Below the pieces are notes generated by a model. That model had not been told where the DNA came from. It saw nothing but the letters and a program-made list of their open reading frames with translations, and ran no database searches. From Acanthosoma haemorrhoidale (Eukaryota; Arthropoda; Insecta; Hemiptera; Acanthosomatidae), in the NCBI GenBank assembly GCA_930367205.1, contig OV884009.1, positions 102,445,189 to 102,509,188 of the forward strand: a stretch of DNA of 64,000 bases. Direction: 5' to 3'. This document shows, piece by piece, positions 31,990 through 44,357 of this stretch. The first letter of the stretch is position 1, and every line of letters begins with the position of its first letter. A program made the position numbers and the translations under genes.

Positions 31990-32880
31990 GTGTGACACGT
32001 CAGGCGACTAAACCAGATTCAGGGGTGCGTCAAGTAGAATAAACCCGATAACTACCGTTCCTGAACCTTAACAATCCGTTCATTTAGATATCTCTGGAAA
32101 ATTAAGTGGAAAAAGCGATAGGCGTCACTATGATTTTGTCTTTATCTACTCATACACGAAATATTGTCTTCTTTTTCTTACTGATAAACATGAATCTGAA
32201 AATGAAATCAAGGCTTTACGCTCCTCTATTTGTTTATTTGGCCACATGACACGACTCATCGTAGATCAGTGACGATGCTTTATATCATGTAAGGATTTTG
32301 TTCTAATGTTCAAATAGAACTTCATTTTAATGCCGTGGGTTACTCTAGAGCTAATGGTCAAATGGAAAGACTTATAGGAACGTTAAAATATATATTGACA
32401 GTATCTGAAATGAATGACAATCGTACATAGCAAAATACAGTCCCAAATATTCAACATGCTTTAAATACACCCCATCGTGTAACGCAGGTATCTGGAATGG
32501 AATTGTTCTTTGGAAAGGTGAATTAAGTGTAGCTGGAGAACATGTCACTGTGAATTCTCCTCAGGTAGTTTTAAAAGAGGTAAGAGCTCTAGTGGCTCAG
32601 AAAATTATTTACAGTTTATACAGTTTGATTAAGGCAAGGCAAAAGTTATCCCCTTCCAAATAGATGATTTAGTTTATCTTCAGCAGGGAGAGAGGAACAA
32701 ATTAAAATTAGACCCCAAGTATAAAGACTCTGTAAAAGTTACAATGATATTACCTAATAAACGATTTGAGTTGCGATCTATCGATGGATCATTTGCACAT
32801 GATCGTTGGTGAAAGGTTCCAGATACCTGTGAACTTGAACCAAGACTGGACATCAGTGATGATGATGAAAGTCGAATTTA
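31990..32880 (+). pseudogene. Gypsy integrase core relic C
   Basis: In pieces over three frames I read VHLDISGKLSGKSDRR, FIYSYTKYCLLFLTDK, RLIVDQ and RANGQMERLIGTLKY, then NIQHALNTPHRVTQVSG and RFELRSIDGSFAHDRW. The first, second and third catalytic acids (D, D, E) of a retroviral-type integrase can all be placed. Stops and shifts occur every 30-60 codons. The family differs from Gypsy A and B. No LTR can be assigned with confidence. Confidence 0.65.
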
Positions 32881-35699
32881 AACTTTTTACCTCTGTGACC
32901 TGGCTTCCAATGATATTATGTGTTTATTTACTTTCAATGTTTGGGAATAGCGAAGGATTGATAGTGTTTGCTCTGTGTGTTGGTATTTGTAGGCAGTTGC
33001 TTTTGTTCTACCGATGTGACTTGCCGAGGTGTGGTATACTATGTTCGCATTCCCTTTACGGGCTTACCGATGGGATGTGCTGAAATAGTAAATTGTCACT
33101 TTTCTGACGCCAATGCGACAGAGTTGGTCGAGTCAGACCTAACAGCAACATATTGATCAAGCCTTGACCTTACATTTCAAAAGTTCACAATGATTTTAGT
33201 ACGTTTTCCTGGTATGGAAGGTATCTGATGTATTGGCTTGTCGTATGTGTGCGTCGCCTGAATTATGCATTGTATGATACATTTCTCAATTTTGAGCTTG
33301 TCAGTGTTTACTTTATTTATGATATTAAAGAACTACCATTATTGTTATTGGTTCAGGAGAACTTGATTTTAAAGTATTCTGACAGTCTTGGACCTTTCGC
33401 AGACAAATAATTTAAGAGATAATATTTCTTAAATTATTTTATTATTTCTATATTTTACTCCCTCTTATTATATGTTTCTATTATTATGTATTTATGATCA
33501 TGGCATAAGTGTCATTATTGTTCATTTACCTGAGTATTTTGATGTAAACAAATAATATAATGTGAATATTTAAGTAAAGTTTCTTTTTGTTGAATCTGAA
33601 TTACGTGTGAACTATGTTTCGTAACTACCAAAGTATAACACAAAACCCTATACTGTGGTAATATTTTTTATACTCGTACATTAAGAACTGATGTTGCCTC
33701 ACAGTTCATTTTACAGAGTCGCAGGGACGCAATAAAGAGTCAGGAAGGGCGTGGCAGACTGGACCAATCAGTAGATCCCGATAGAATACGGTGGCACAAG
33801 CGCGTCATCTTGCGGCTGCACCCTGACTAGAAGGCCCAGTCGGTTCATTCTGGTGTGGACACTGGTAGTGTACCGTTGTCGAGGGAACCCGCCTTCTTGC
33901 TATCCTACGCTACAACTTATGGTTCATTAAATTGTTATCTCAGTTATTCAATACTTTCTATTTTGAATGCCGACCCGGCTATTTCTGTTACCCCATCTTC
34001 CAGATATATGTATACACAGACGTCTTAAATTTTGGATCTCCAAAAATTAAAAAAAAATCCAAAAAAGTACATAAATACAAACTAAGATTACCTTCAGTAA
34101 TCTTTGCTAATCATGTTTAATTCATATAAGTTTAAATCTGTTAGGAAACGGGTTTGAATATTTGAGATGAAGGCCTTGCAATCATGGGGCAAGATACCGT
34201 TTCCCGGTCAGTTGGCTGGAGGTTCTCAGAAGACGCTGATGCTAAGAGACGAATGCGGCTGGCTCCCGTGTCAAGTTTAACGGTTATTTCATTTTGTTCA
34301 GTATAAGGTAGTAATAAGTTAAAGTCTGGTGGTAATAAGAAGTCAGTGTGATCATAGAAGAAATATTAAAGGCACAATAACAATTCAGTCAGGAAACGCG
34401 ACAAAGGAAAATGATTTGTATGGACAGAATAAAGGAAACATCAAACGACCCCGCTACTCAAGCAACTCCCAATGCACAATAATTAAGGCACCGAATGCTA
34501 GTTAAAGGATAAACTGATCATTATTATTATTTAAATGTTCAATGAATTCCTTCAGATTTCAATAGACAGTAAAGATTAAGGACAGCGAGCTTAAGTTGAT
34601 TCATTTGTATAACAATAGTTTATATAATTTTGTTTAGGCAATAAGTTCATCTTTTTATATTAACAATTAAACTGTCAATAAGTTGAGTATAATAAATTTT
34701 GTGATTAATAAGTTCTGATTATATTAACTATTCCCAATTTTTTTTTGCTATTTAATAAAGGTTTGTTTTTGATCAACGATCATTGGATTATTGTATTAAC
34801 TAGTCAATTATAAAAGTAAAAGTAAATTATTTCCACTATAAATAAAGTGGTGGGGGCCGCTTCAGTTACTACAATTTACTATTAAAAGTACCCTAGGAGC
34901 TGGCTGGACCATTTTACCTAGTGACGCCCTCCATACTCATGAGGAAACGAGATACTTTATAATATATATTGTACTATTATATATACATATATATTCAAGC
35001 CACCTCAGATGACAAAATATCTGGAGATAACCGTAGGTGAAGATAAAAAATCAAAAAAGGAACAGCCGCTTGGACAATAGACCTGAGGGGTGAAGCACAC
35101 GGCTAATATGCTAAATATTATTTATTTTGTACTTTTTTACGTATTATACTATTTATTTTTATTTTTTACACATAATATATTTTTTGGAATGTCTTTGAAT
35201 TCATTAATGCTTCACTGTCACCAAAAAGAAAAAATCATAGCATCCAACCTTAAATAACTTTAATCACTGTGACTTGAGAAATATTAAAATTTTCATCATA
35301 CTTGTTATTGTATCATAACCAGAACAATGGAACCTGGAACCTTGGTAATTTCATTTCAAACGGATCCTTCTATTGATTATTTTACGTACAATATCCGGAG
35401 AAACATACGTATCCGAACCATGGAATTCAGCAGCGTGGCAGTGTGGAACATCAAATTTAAGATTCCTTACATACTTTACGTGAAGTTACGTTTCAAAAAT
35501 AATAAATAACAATATTCATACACGATTTATTTACAATCATCTCCAAAGGCAAAAAATGCACAGTGTTAATAGTAGAGAGGTGAAGTGAACCGTGTGACTG
35601 ATGGATCATCGTGTTCACCTATCCAAGTATGCTTCCATATTTTAAATTAATAAAAGGCGGCTTCATTCAGCTATCGATAAATTGTACAATTATTCGTAA
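32881..35699. other. AT-rich spacer, possible LTR remnants
   Basis: Bases 33700-33930 are unusually GC-rich and could be the LTR or 3' end of the Gypsy relic before it, but no second copy or terminal repeat proves this. 'acctagtgacgccctccatac' at 34917 faintly resembles the end of the TGACGCC…CGACA LTR family. A 60-codon frame at 35327-35509 is not recognised. Confidence 0.35.
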
Positions 35700-35990
35700 T
35701 CAATTTCAATTTCAAAATCATCTTTATTTTTAATTATTGTAATTACACAGAAATACAAAAAAAAGCATTTTTAAAATTATAAGTGTACACAGTCAGAGAG
35801 AATTTATATAAATAAGAATGAAAACATTGTATGGTGTACACAATACAATTAAATGATAATTTGTTTTTGTTAAACCCCTAATAAATTGAAAAAAAAATGA
35901 ACAGATGGAAAATGGCTCCTGGTAGTGGATTAGAAACTATACAAACAAACCAGTACCGGTTGATGAGGCTTACTCTCGGTTAAAATTGCG
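35700..35990 (-). repeat. LINE-2-like 3' UTR fragment
   Basis: The order 'tgctcctggtagtg…ccggttgatgaggcttactctcgg' parallels 'tgctcctcgtactg…gatgaggctcaccttcgg' in the LINE-2 3' UTR at 8775-8905, with a T-rich left end where the A-tail would be. It is diverged, with no coding part. Confidence 0.4.
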
Positions 35991-37142
35991 TTCATTCCTT
36001 TTTATTTTTCACAGTTGATTTAGATTTAATGGCATCGCGCACTCCATCTTAGAGGGCCGCTACATAATGAAATCTAGCTTTTCCAATCGGGAAGCAATCG
36101 AACAAATACTCGTCCTTATAACTACTCGTAATTAGCTGTAATGCACATACATTATCATTATTTACAAACACCTCACATGAACCTTCTTTTCTTATGATTT
36201 AAATATGTTATTGTCTATGTACGTTGAGAGAATTGTATCGACATTTATTTGCTTGAAAGTTTACAGGCTGTGATAAAACTAATTATTTCTTCAATTTACA
36301 ATTAATTTCCTTTATAATCACATTTTCCAACCCTTTAGTTATTTCTACTTCATAAACACATGTATTAGACTGACTAAGACCAAAGGAAACTGAATCTTAG
36401 TGAAATAGTTATTTACACATTTATTGTATTTTACAAAAAGTGTGAAAAAGTTGAATAGTGTTCACAACCAGTGTCTTGGCAAAGAGTTTCAATACTCGAC
36501 CATGCCGTAGAGAACTGTTCATGTATGCGACAATGTTATTTGCTTAAAAAACACAGCCTTAATCATTTGCTAATGAAATGTTTTCAATCTATTTTAGAGT
36601 TCATTAAAAGTGACATAATTTATGTCCTTTGAAGCAAACGGGTGTAGATCTATATTTACAAAAATGTTTATCAATTGCGTTTACATTTATACAAAACAAG
36701 AAAACAATGTGTGATATTATCTACTTTCCGTTTTGTGGAATTGATAACTTCCTTAACTGAACGACTTAACCTGTTTTTTTAATAGAATAACATTCATAAA
36801 CCCCATGATTATTTCTGATTATTTTATTCCATCTCATGCGATTAAATTAAAACGTTTATTATAATATCAGGCTGTAATATTCCTTGAGAAATAATTCATG
36901 TATTCTTTATATTTATGAATTAAACATAAACAACTTATATTTGCTCTCACTATGGGTATAATTTATGATAGGTATATTTATTAATTATAAATAAGTCGTT
37001 ATGCGGGATGAAATGTTTTTAACCTTAATTAGCTTGAGTAGTTCAAAAAAAATTAGTTATCAAAAAGTAAATAATGGAGTGGGTGTTTTGATATTAGAGA
37101 AGAGAAGCGTAGCTATAAATAAAAGAGCGTGGTGTGGCTTAC
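35991..37142. other. AT-rich spacer, no recognised content
   Basis: I see no supported coding region, repeat or RNA here. If the candidate exon at 37143-37245 is real, this stretch would be its downstream intron on the minus strand. Confidence 0.45.
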
Positions 37143-37245
37143 CTGTGACTGACGGCAACTACTGGCCGTTGTCTGCTGGCCTGCTGTATCTGCCGTCTCG
37201 AGCCTCTACCCGCAGCCCTCACACTAACTAAAATAACCTGCTTTT
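37143..37245 (-). promoter_or_regulatory. Candidate first exon of a minus-strand gene
   Basis: In an AT-rich background this short stretch is GC-rich and, on the minus strand, ends in TCAGTCACAG|GTAAGCC, a strong 5' splice site with the exon's last base at 37143. A TATA-like TATTTATA lies at about 37274-37267, and an initiator-like TTAGTTAG near 37233-37226 is about 40 bp further on, slightly far for a classic pair. There is no long frame from an ATG, so it could be an untranslated leader. The K2P gene is the next minus-strand gene downstream, 25 kb away. This is inference. Confidence 0.35.
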
Positions 37246-37597
37246 TGGCAGACTCCCTATTCAAACTATAAATAGATGTTTACATGTTCAAAAAGAACAA
37301 CCAAAAAACCAGTCGGCATGGTCTTTTGTTACCCCTTCCACTCATGTAATCAGCCATTTTCTTCTTCATCGCCCAAATACGGGTGGTTTTTTTTCTTGGA
37401 AACTTTATCATATGTCGCGTTAGACATGTAATTTAAGCAAGTAAATTTAAAAATAAATATGTAAATTATTTATTGTTATTTAATTAGCGAGGGGAGGAGT
37501 ATAACAGTCATTTGTTTTTGTTTTTTTCTCAAATATCCCGCTAACTAGTGATTTTAGCAAAAAATATTTTATATTCAAAATTAATACTACAAATTAA

Positions 37598-37920
37598 ATC
37601 TTTATTGAGATAAAATTACAATCTGCCTTATTGGGTTATAAGTAATTGTGATAAATGCTCTCATTCATACCATATTTACAATTCTTCATTCAAACAGTAT
37701 TTACAAACAGCCCACAGACCTCCCAAATCTACATTACTGTCATCCCCCTTGCATGCGAAAGAGGAAGCGGAATCTTGGGAAGACCCAAGCCGCGTCACCA
37801 GATACGAGCCAGTGGAGGCTGACCAAGAGCGCGAGAGCCACAGACGCTCAGGACATGATTGGAGAAACTGACTCCCCCTGTCACGTATTTATACCAGGTC
37901 ACGTAAATTTCATGGTAAAT
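37598..37920 (-). mobile_element. LINE-1-family 3' end, copy E1
   Basis: It starts with the AATAAAG terminus (as 'tctttattgagataaaattacaatctgcc') and contains 'ctgaccaagagcgcgagagcc…caggacatgattggagaaactg', the 3' UTR, then stops near the ORF2 stop. Only 3' UTR is present. It carries an extra ~130 bp 3' UTR segment that the long copy at 17670-17825 lacks. Confidence 0.65.
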
Positions 37921-38279
37921 ATACAAAATTAAAGTACACAAAGTTTTCTATAAAATGTTTTAATTTATTTTTTCAGGTTTAGACAATAGTTTTCTACCAA
38001 CTGAACCGCTGTTACATTGATACTCTCTTAAGGATCCAAACATTTACTATCAATCCAGCCAAGTAAGTGTGCCGCGCTTATTGAGAAACGATTGACTATT
38101 TCTCAAAAAGGCATTGAATTTTTTTGCAAAATTGCTAAAATGCAAAGAAAACATTTTTTTTCAAACGGTCATTGACATTTTGGGAAGAGAAAGGAAATGA
38201 TGAAATGTATCTGTTTTTGAGAAACTATCGACACAATCAAAAAGCTGATGTGTATCAGTGACAATAATTCAAAAAGAGA
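37921..38279. other. Segment between duplicated LINE 3' UTR blocks
   Basis: About 360 bp of AT-rich DNA with no match elsewhere in the window lies between two copies of a ~95-bp LINE 3' UTR block (37816-37911 and 38281-38378). No terminal repeats are evident. Confidence 0.4.
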
Positions 38280-40190
38280 CTGACCAAGAGCGCAAGAGCC
38301 ACAGACACTCAGGACATGATTGGAAGAACTGGCCATTGCCAGGACTCCCACTGTCACGAATTTATAGCAGGTCACAAACCCACTGCCGCTTTAGTCTCCG
38401 AGGAGTATTACAGGGATGAGTGGCGCAGTGTAATGACTGTGCTAGGGGATTAGGGTGGTCGGCTAGGTTACTATGGAATTTTATGAACTTGGAAGGGATG
38501 AGCTCAAGAATGTAGGGTACATAATGATCGTTATAAAGGGTTTTGTTGCTGTACTGTTGACGTAATAAGGGGCATTTACTATTGTTCTCAGGAGTTTTGA
38601 TTAAAAGGATGGGATACGCTTGATGTTAGATTTTTCGCTGTCCCCCATAGCACTATTTTGTATGTCCAGATTGGCTTAGGGATAACTTTGTAGATTAGTA
38701 ATTTATTTTCAATTGAGAGAAGTGTGTGAATTTAGAGGGATGTCCTTTGGAGTAGTCTGTACGGTTATTCAACGCGTCTGTTTTGTTCTTGTCGTTTTAA
38801 CCTCATCTGTGGGTTCCGTGTCAGCATTTCGTCTTGGATACAGTAAGAAGAATGGAATTTAAAAAAAAATAGTAGTAGGACTTCTGGAAGAGGGTAAACG
38901 TAATCTGGGAACATTTTGCTTCATTAACTTTGATTCACGGTTGGTTGCTCCAATACTCGAACTCATCAAGGTGTTTTTGAAGGTTATGGGATGGTATATC
39001 GAGGTCTGGGTGGGATGACAGGACTGCAGTGTCATCTGCAAATGTGGCCAAGAAGGTATTGGGGGTAGAGGTGACATGTACGGTGTAAGGTTATAGAGGA
39101 TGGGACCCAGGATACAGCCCTGTCAAACACCTGTTTTTATAGGATATTAGTTTTGAATAGTCTAAGCCACAGCGGACTTAGAGGAAGCTGTTTGAAAGGT
39201 AGGACTATAGGATTAGGAAAGGGTCTGTGGTAAATATCTATTGAGCTTGTAAAGCAACCCTGCGTGCCAAACCCTCTAAAAGCTTGATCTATGTCCAGAA
39301 AGGCAGCAGTGCAATACTGTTTGATTTCAAGGGCTCAGGATAAGTGATCAACAACGGGATGACCTTGTTAAGCACTGGAATGTCATTGACGGAAACTAGG
39401 TTTGGCGAATAGGACAACAATGGAATGTTTCCAGGGGAGAAGAAAGTTCGTCGTTCGGATAATGCAATTATAAATGTAGGTTAGGAAGATTATGGCTTTA
39501 GGAGGACGTTGTTGCAGAATTTTTGGGGAGTAAGGACATCATATCCTGGGGATTTTCGATAAGGTACGTTTTTCAGAAGGTATTTGTCCTTAGAGAGGGA
39601 TAGATGAAGTGAGGGAACCTTCAACAGTTGTACCATGAGTATGGTTTTGATGAGAAAGGTGAGGTGTGAAAGTATGAGAAAGATGCAAGGCGAATTCCTC
39701 CGACCTATCCTCAACCGAGACCACCCAGGACCCATCATCACGATGGAGTGGATGTGAGGCAGGATGATATTTTAGGATTTTAGTAGTTAGAATCCACAGG
39801 GAGTTATCCCTGGTAGACAGGGAGGAGAGGTGGGAATTAAAAGAATCGGGTCGCAAGGAGGCCAATTGCCCCTTTACCAATCTGCTGTAATGATTGTACG
39901 AGCGACGATCACCAGGATGTCAGGTTCTTTGCCACACTGTTCTGGAGTGGCTTTTGGATTGGATTAGGTATGCTGAGGCAAAAGATTTTGATTATGAATT
40001 TTTGGATGATGATGGAGTGAAGATGCCTCCCAAGCCGACCTGTGGAGCAGAGTAGTAAAATAATGCACTGCATCATCTAGGTCTTGGGGTGTTTTAGGGA
40101 CACTTTGAGGTCTACGGAATCTGTAAGAAGCCGGTGGAAGTGGTCCCAATCAACTGGGCCCCTAATTAATGAAGGAGGAGGCAGCAGGTA
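38280..40190 (-). mobile_element. LINE-1-family copy E2
   Basis: From the 3' UTR at 38280 it runs through the ORF2 C-terminus (38380-38900), decayed RT blocks and the endonuclease-RT linker, where frames keep VKGQLASLRPDSFNSHLSSL, STRDNSLW and KNVPYRKSPGYDVLTP. It ends at 40190 in the PPSFI block, so the endonuclease is missing. Deletions and stops are frequent and the RT catalytic block near 39050 is damaged. Confidence 0.75.
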
Positions 40191-40205
40191 AAAGGTTTAT
40201 GAACT

Positions 40206-40966
40206 TTAGTAACCGGTGTTAATATGGAGAGCGATGGTATCATGCGCAATAATAATGGCCCATTTGCAAAACTTCTTATTTTTCTGCAGCTGGTTCTTTG
40301 AAAATGGCACCTTCATTGTGTAAAGAATCGCTCTTAAGTGTGGTAGGTTTTTTAACTTAATTTTTTTTCCCCTGCCCGAACAGAGCGGAGGTGGTATCGC
40401 AATACCTTTTAGCTGTAAGAAAAAGAATGTTTTCCCCAATATCGTTTTATTTTTGAAAAATATTTTGGAGTAGAAAACATCTGACATGTTACTCCTTCCA
40501 CATTTGCAAAAGAACACATTGTCTGGTGCTAAATCTGTCACGAAGACTAAAAGGTCAATATCTTCTCCAATAACAACACAATCGTGTTCAGGAGACAAAT
40601 GGCAGTTTTTATAATAAACACATCTACATCTTCTGAAGCCTGCTTGGTGACTGTTTGTGCTTGCTGAAATTCATTCTGAAGCAATGAGATGAAGCGTGGT
40701 TTATTGTTCTTATTCGAAAACAATTTCTTCTTAGGCATTTGGGAAAACATTGTATAATCAAAGAGAGCGACTGCACAAGATTGTAGTCTGGAACGACGAA
40801 CGCTTTTGGTGTTTCTTTTATTGTATTCATTTGGGTAGCCACCGAAGCCAACCACAGTATTTTGAACATGATGTCGCTTTTCATAGGTGACATATTTTTT
40901 TGTCAGCAAAACATTCGATCTGATTCCAGTGAATTCTGTCCAGAAGTAGCCACCATCTACTATCAT
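40206..40966 (-). pseudogene. PIN/XPG-like nuclease-domain pseudogene
   Basis: Two overlapping minus-strand frames (40966-40547 and 40598-40206) make one broken protein-like sequence. They read NEYNKRNTKSVRRSRLQS, LFSNKNNKPRFISLLQ, TKQASEDVDVFIIKTAI, then DCVVIGEDIDLLVFVT. The two acidic blocks EDVDVFII and GEDIDLLV have the spacing and pattern of the metal-binding acids in the XPG-I/PIN-like fold (compare TEDMDCL in FEN1). Similar uncharacterised proteins are common in insect genomes. A frameshift at about 40550-40598 and a degraded end make it non-functional. Function of the family is not known to me. Confidence 0.5.
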
Positions 40967-41340
40967 ACATAAACCTTGCTCTTTCCTAGTTCTGTGTCAC
41001 TCCAACTGTGTCATCTGTGTCTCACCTCAACTCAAATATTACTTAAATATTGATTATATTATTAACTCAAATATTAATTATATTTGTAAATGCGTTAAAA
41101 ATTTGTGTTTTTCTTTATTCCAAACATTATATTCCCCCATATTATCTACGAATCTCTTTAACTACATGTACATGTATGCTTCACAGAGCAGCTTTAGTGT
41201 CAACAAATATCAGCGAGGAACTGAACAACATTTTTACAAAAGTAATAAAATGTACTAGCTACATCTTTTTGAGAGCTAGGCTGTTTGCAAAGCTGTGTTG
41301 ATATGGGAGCTAATAAAACCTCACTTCTGTATTATTGTAA
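40967..41340. other. AT-rich spacer, no recognised content
   Basis: Between two decayed coding relics on opposite strands. An 83-codon plus-strand frame at 41050-41301 has no motif. Confidence 0.4.
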
Positions 41341-42067
41341 AGTTCGCTGCCTGTCTCGTGCAAAAGTGATTTAAAGAGTGTTTGAGATCAAAGAACTAGC
41401 AACCTTTCTCGAAGAAAACCACCCACCATCAAGAAGCACATTTGTGGACGAACGATAATTTTATTGTTAAACTTGCCTATTTGGTTGATTTTTTTCTGAA
41501 AAATTGAGTGGTTTAAACAAATCAATAGAGGGATCACTAATGCATCCCCTTGTTCAAAAAGACAAAGTAAAAGCTTTCATTAAAAAGGTGAAGTGAATTT
41601 ACCAAAATATATGTGTATATATGTTTTTAATTTCAAAAGATTTCTGAGCCACAGCCAATTTTGAAGCAAGAAAAAACCTTTTTATTGAACACTTGGGTGG
41701 TTTAGCGGTTCATTTTTCAAATTATTTCGAAGACCTTGATTTCTCTAAGGCTTTTTGGATACAGAATCCACTTATCGACAATGAAGATACCGAATATGAG
41801 ATGACAAAATGAAACCATATTTCAAGTAATCTTAGTAGAAAATATTAATCTTTGAACTGCAAAGCAATGAAAGTGCTACTACTGTTTGTAACGTCTTATT
41901 TATGCGAAAAGAGCTTTTCGCCACTAGGTGCAATGAAAACCAAATATCGATCCCGTTTAATAGTCGAAATACTCGAATTACGAGTGGCATTCTCCACATT
42001 GCCACCAAGATTTGATAAACTTTATGCCAATAAACAACAACGCTCGCATTCAATTTTGTTGCGTTAG
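41341..42067 (+). pseudogene. hAT transposase C-terminal half
   Basis: In pieces over frames I read VRCLSRAKVI, AFIKKVK, ILKQEKTFLLNTWVV and FSKAFWIQNPLIDNE, then an open 71-codon frame with LLLFVTSYLCEKSFSPLGAMKTKYRSRL and ELRVAFSTLPPRFDKLYANKQQ. This is the end of the RNase H fold and the dimerisation domain of ZBED/SCAND3-like hAT transposases (usual motif TSYLCE.GFS…IKTKYRNRL). The first half and terminal repeats are not seen. Note: the long quoted run is two adjacent motifs, positions 41870-41965. Confidence 0.8.
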
Positions 42068-44357
42068 ATGAAGTTTAATTAGTAATTTATTATAAATATA
42101 AATATGCATGTTCGTATTGTTATAGCAAAACCTTGTTATTATTCTGTTAATTGTAGTTTTCAGTATTTTTTGTAATACATTTATAAAGTTAATAAACGTG
42201 TATACATTATTATGTATATTAAGATAGGGAGGTGCAAACAATTTTTTTTTAGGGAGACGTAGTAGCATATAGGTATGAAAACACTGACATACAGCATACA
42301 TGAAAATCAAAAATACTCCTCTCCAACTGGGGTTCTAGGAGTACTGCCCGACATATTGTGATTTAAGTACTTTTTCATAGCCATGAAAGAAAGCAGGATT
42401 GCCTAGTGACTGTAAAGAGGGCAGCTTCCTCGTCTTATTGACGTGGGCGGTCGCCATGGATACCTGGCGTCACTGAGAATTATCGACGCTCGTTGTCCCG
42501 TAGTCATATATATATGTATATCATCTGCGAGCTCAAGTGGCCTCGCAGGTAACGCGCCGGCTTAGAACCTCCTGCTTCAATTTGAATAATTTATTTAATA
42601 AAGGAGCTTTATCAGTATCATCCATTGTTATGGAATATCTTTTTTTTTTTTACAGTTTATTGTAAACCTGAGAAGTCAGGACCAGTTATTTTTTTACTCT
42701 ATAGAACAATTTCACTAGCCTGTATATCGGATAGCTATGTGACTTTCTTGAATTTAATGAAATAATCATGAAAAGAATTACTGACCATTTTCTAGCAAAA
42801 ATGCATTATTATAAAATATCGCTTTAAAAGAAACTAAAATATTAACCTAATCAAAAATAGATACTAAAATCATTGGAAAAGCATATTTCATACGTATACG
42901 TACATATTTCAAAACTTAATTTTTATATAAGTCTTTGAAGTTTTTTTTTTTTTGCTACTGACTATTTGAAAAAATTAAGAGAATATAGTAAATACTCACT
43001 GTGTCATTTTTTATGGTTTCAATTCTACAATTACAGGTACCTTATGAAATAGGCAAACTGTTTTTGTTTTTTTATTATCTCTTTCGGAATGTTTCTATTC
43101 GACTTTTAAATACCTAAAATATTAAATAGCTTCTGAGCTAAGATTTGAGTGTGTCCCAGAAACAAAAGAATTAAAACAGAGTTTAATTTTTTTCAGTTAT
43201 GGTTTTACTGGAATAACCTTACAAACTGAAGGTTTTGACTGATTTTATTCAACTAAATCGTAAAAGCGTCCACTGGATATTTGCCTGGAGCCAGTCTTTC
43301 CTGTTTTTCTCTTTCGGGGGTGTGAAAATGTGATTTAATCATCTATCCATGGTTAACGAGATCCTCATCATGTCCATTTCATGGTTTTATGTAACGGCTT
43401 GGGATCTATTAGAAATTTAAATTCTTTCCTTAGGTCTTACTTTTGTCATATAAATAGCAATATTCTTCTATCTGCATACTCTAGGAGCAATTACCAGGAT
43501 CCTGGGACAAGTATGCTACCGGTCCCACTCCACTTCTGTTTGTTCACAGTCCTTCCTGGGAATCAGATAGGAGTATGTTTTTATCGATGTACATTGTTAA
43601 ATCTTGGATGTGTTAGGGTGAAAACTGGAAGTTGGAGCAATAGGCTTGAGGCTGCAGCAGTTGATTTATGGATCGGGCAGCTTACAGACTAACAACTGGA
43701 GGTAAGAGCGGCTGTCGAGGTCTGGTAGGAGCAGCCTGGAGAAAGGAGGTAGGATGAGCCGCAGAAGTCTGGACTAATCTACGCCTGCTAATTTAGCGCC
43801 AGGGAAGCACGGATGAGGGCAAAACAATAACGAATGAGAGGACATAATACCAAACCATGGCCTATTGAATAGACATAAATTAATGTGAACTTAAGGAGGA
43901 AAACGTGAGAAATGAATACAAATTTCTAACTGGTTAATATTCCCAGAAACGGAGTACCTGCTAGAAAGTGATGATAGAATAATCCTAAAAGGCATACGAA
44001 TCTATAATTCGCCAAGCAGACAAATAGCCCTGTGGAATGGGATGCAAGGGCTCAACAAAGAAAAAGACCTCATGGCGATGTGAAAAATTACGTAGCTTCC
44101 AAATCAATTTCAGATTACAAAATTTACTGTAATATTGTAGATAAATTTATTGTAATGATATTGATATGGAAGTTTTTTCACCATACCTTCTTATAAATAT
44201 AAGCGACGAAGCAAGAGGTTTAGACAATTATTGGATGATATAAAAACGTTGTCATAAAAGGTATTTGGTAAAGAAATAGTGGAACATGCAAAAGACAACC
44301 CAGGCCGTTCCTAAACGTCTTGAAAACAATGAGAAAGGGTAGAGAGACTTTTGCACA
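42068..44357. other. AT-rich spacer with a possible tRNA-like SINE head
   Basis: At 42537-42585 the plus strand has TGGCCTCGCAGG (A-box-like), 'aacgcgccggcttagaacctcc' in the right place for a tRNA body, and a weak B box GCTTCAATTTG, so a tRNA-derived SINE remnant is possible. 'ggagtactgcccgacata' at 42330 resembles the end of the TGACGCC…CGACA LTR family. A 103-codon frame at 43381-43692 has no recognised motif. Nothing else is supported. Confidence 0.35.
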
